From Cloeon dipterum (Eukaryota; Arthropoda; Insecta; Ephemeroptera; Baetidae): 64,000 bases of DNA. Below the pieces are notes generated by a model that did no database searches, was not told the origin of the DNA, and saw only the letters and a list, made by a program, of their open reading frames with translations. The position numbers and the translations under genes are program-made. The stretch covers positions 20,763,883-20,827,882 of the forward strand of contig NC_088789.1 of the NCBI RefSeq assembly GCF_949628265.1, given 5' to 3'. Shown here piece by piece: positions 62,441-64,000 of the stretch. The first letter of the stretch is position 1, and every line of letters starts with the position of its first letter.

Positions 62441-63915
62441 ATGTCTTTGTAAGTAGATAGTGGGTTTGAGCCCGTTTGAATGAGAATACTATTTATTTAT
62501 CTATGTACGGTTCGCATTTCTACTACAAAAAACATCCTAGTATTTGACACGTCTTGGTGTTGATTTGTTTGAATGCCATAATAACAGCGTGACTCATTCA
62601 TAAGAAAAACATGATCTCATGGGTTATTATCATGTGATTTTTGCCAGATCCAGCGATTCCTTCAGAAACTTCTTCACTGAAGATCCAATGGATTCCTATG
62701 AGGGTTTCGGAGCGCCGCCTGAAGAAAAATGCGGTTCCAGAAACAACCACACCAGAATCTTCACTTCTGTGTACGAAGGAATTCCAGAAAACGTTGCCAT
62801 CAATTTCACGTGCTGGCTGGTATGCTAAAAAAGATAAAATAACTAACACAACTTGTTATCTTTAAACTTTGGTGCATAGCTGTTGCTGTTTATTTTCGCA
62901 ATGCTGAGGAAAAGGGCCTGGAACTATGGGAGAATAGCAGTGGTGCAGCGAGATGAGCGATGGACCCAATTTTTCTACGCCAAAGAAGCGCTCTCCAGCA
63001 GCCTGAGTGCGGACGCCGGTTCTGTCGCTTCCATTGATTCCACACTATTCGTCGAGAAGGGCTTCGGCAGTTGGCTCTTTGCCGTCTTCAGGATAAAGTG
63101 CGACATCTTTTCACTGTGTGTTTTGGATTATAATTAATCTGTCTTCGCAGGGACCAAGACATACTGCGAAAAAGCGGCCATGACGCGGTGCAGTACCTGT
63201 CCTTCCAGCGACACGTCATTGTTTACATGACCATCGTGACCATTATCTCGTTGGCCATCGTGCTGCCCATCAACTTCCAGGGTAACCTGCAGGGTGATGA
63301 GAAGACCTTTGGCCACACTACAGTTAGCAATTTAGACCCACAGTAAGACAAAAGAAAAATATTCATCTGATCTCCACAATCTTGACTGGCTCAAAATTTT
63401 TAAATTTTATGTTAAAATTATTAATTTTATTTCACAGTTGACTTGACCATTCTTGGGATATTTTAGTTTGTTTACGCGTTGCATTTTATCTTGGCTCATT
63501 CAGATCATAAGGTTCCTTCTAAAATAATTTTGAAACCACAATATCAGTACTATTTTATGTATATAACTGGAGTTTTCATCTAGTGTCTTTGAATTTCAGT
63601 TCAAAATGGTTGTGGGTGCACGTAGTTCTGGCCCTGCTGTACCTTCCGCTCGGCATATTCATCATGAGGAAGTTCTCCACTTCCATGCACCTGGAGGAGG
63701 ATTCCAGCGTTTCTCGCACCCTGATGATTACAAACATTCCCAGACAGTTTTGCGATAAGAACGACTTGAAAATTCATTTTGAGTAAGTTTCAAATGAATT
63801 TAAAGTTTCGCTTTTAATTTGAAGCATTGCCATTCAGAGAGGCCTATCAAATTTCTGCAACTGAAATAAATCTGGGCTATGATATCGCCAAAGTCACTGA
63901 GCTAACGAAAGATAG
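62441..63915 (+). CDS. Tmem63: TMEM63 / OSCA-CSC1-like channel, 5' part
   Basis: Mechanosensitive cation channel subunit of the TMEM63/OSCA family (TMEM16-like fold) in plasma or lysosomal membranes. Exons seen: 62441-62448, 62648-62819, 62880-63097, 63151-63342, 63600-63782, 63838-63915; the gene continues beyond the window after 283 complete codons. The first exon holds only ATG TCT TT. The N-terminus is hydrophilic with an N-glycosylation sequon (NNHT), then a first membrane helix (TCWLLLLFIFAMLRKRAW), the family stretch RDERWTQFFYAKEALSSS, a second helix (VIVYMTIVTIISLAIVLPIN), a third (WLWVHVVLALLYLPLGIFIM) and the start of the cytosolic RRM-like loop (SRTLMITNIPRQFCDKNDLK). Phases are consistent throughout. 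The pore helices lie outside the window. Confidence 0.93.
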
Positions 63916-64000
63916 GTGAGTTAATTGTTTACTGTTACGTCCAAGTTAAAATAAAATGAAAACATTTAATTTTTGCAATTGTTTTGGCCTAAAATAAATC

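Overview
The window is nuclear DNA of an arthropod, almost certainly an insect. Genes are split by AT-rich introns, many only 53-100 nt long, with GT-AG borders. The encoded proteins read as insect-type orthologues: Crumbs with the ERLI tail, a six-zinc-finger Small optic lobes calpain, and Cbl with both short and UBA-bearing long forms. The species cannot be fixed from the sequence; the compact introns only suggest a compact genome.

Layout: 1-13.2 kb holds no gene I can recognise. It contains a 168-bp-period tandem repeat (7.24-7.70 kb) and a degenerate hammerhead-ribozyme-like motif (9.70-9.73 kb). 13.6-30.2 kb (minus strand) is crumbs, 24 coding exons and 2156 aa, with a 4.5-kb first intron that carries a second hammerhead-like motif. 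30.5-32.9 kb (plus) is the mitochondrial processing peptidase alpha subunit, head-to-head with crumbs. 34.1-42.2 kb (minus) is small optic lobes/CAPN15, 13 exons and 1094 aa. 43.7-50.0 kb (plus) is Cbl, with three predicted 3' ends. 51.3-58.5 kb (minus) is Neuralized-like 4, 19 exons, 1380 aa and six NHR domains. 59.4-61.5 kb (minus) is a complete cGAS-like receptor (cGLR; Mab-21/nucleotidyltransferase fold, 437 aa) with all three predicted catalytic acids, a TATA/initiator promoter and a 150-bp inverted repeat in an intron. 62.4 kb to the window edge (plus) is the 5' part of a TMEM63/OSCA mechanosensitive channel gene.

I built the exon models by hand: each junction was checked for GT/AG and for codon phase across the intron. 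The coding sums for crumbs (6471 nt), MPP-alpha (1572), sol (3285), Cbl long (2103), Cbl short (1389), Neurl4 (4143) and cGLR (1314) are all exact multiples of three, which is good internal support. UTRs, transcription starts and poly(A) sites are inferred from motifs only.

The genes do not form an operon-like unit. Crumbs (polarity, Notch/Hippo input), Cbl (receptor ubiquitination) and Neurl4 (centriole and Notch-ligand regulation) touch overlapping signalling biology, but their adjacency may be chance. The most interesting items are the intact cGLR innate-immune sensor with its intronic hairpin element, the hammerhead-like motifs, the 30-nt in-frame microexon of crumbs, and the isoform architecture of Cbl.
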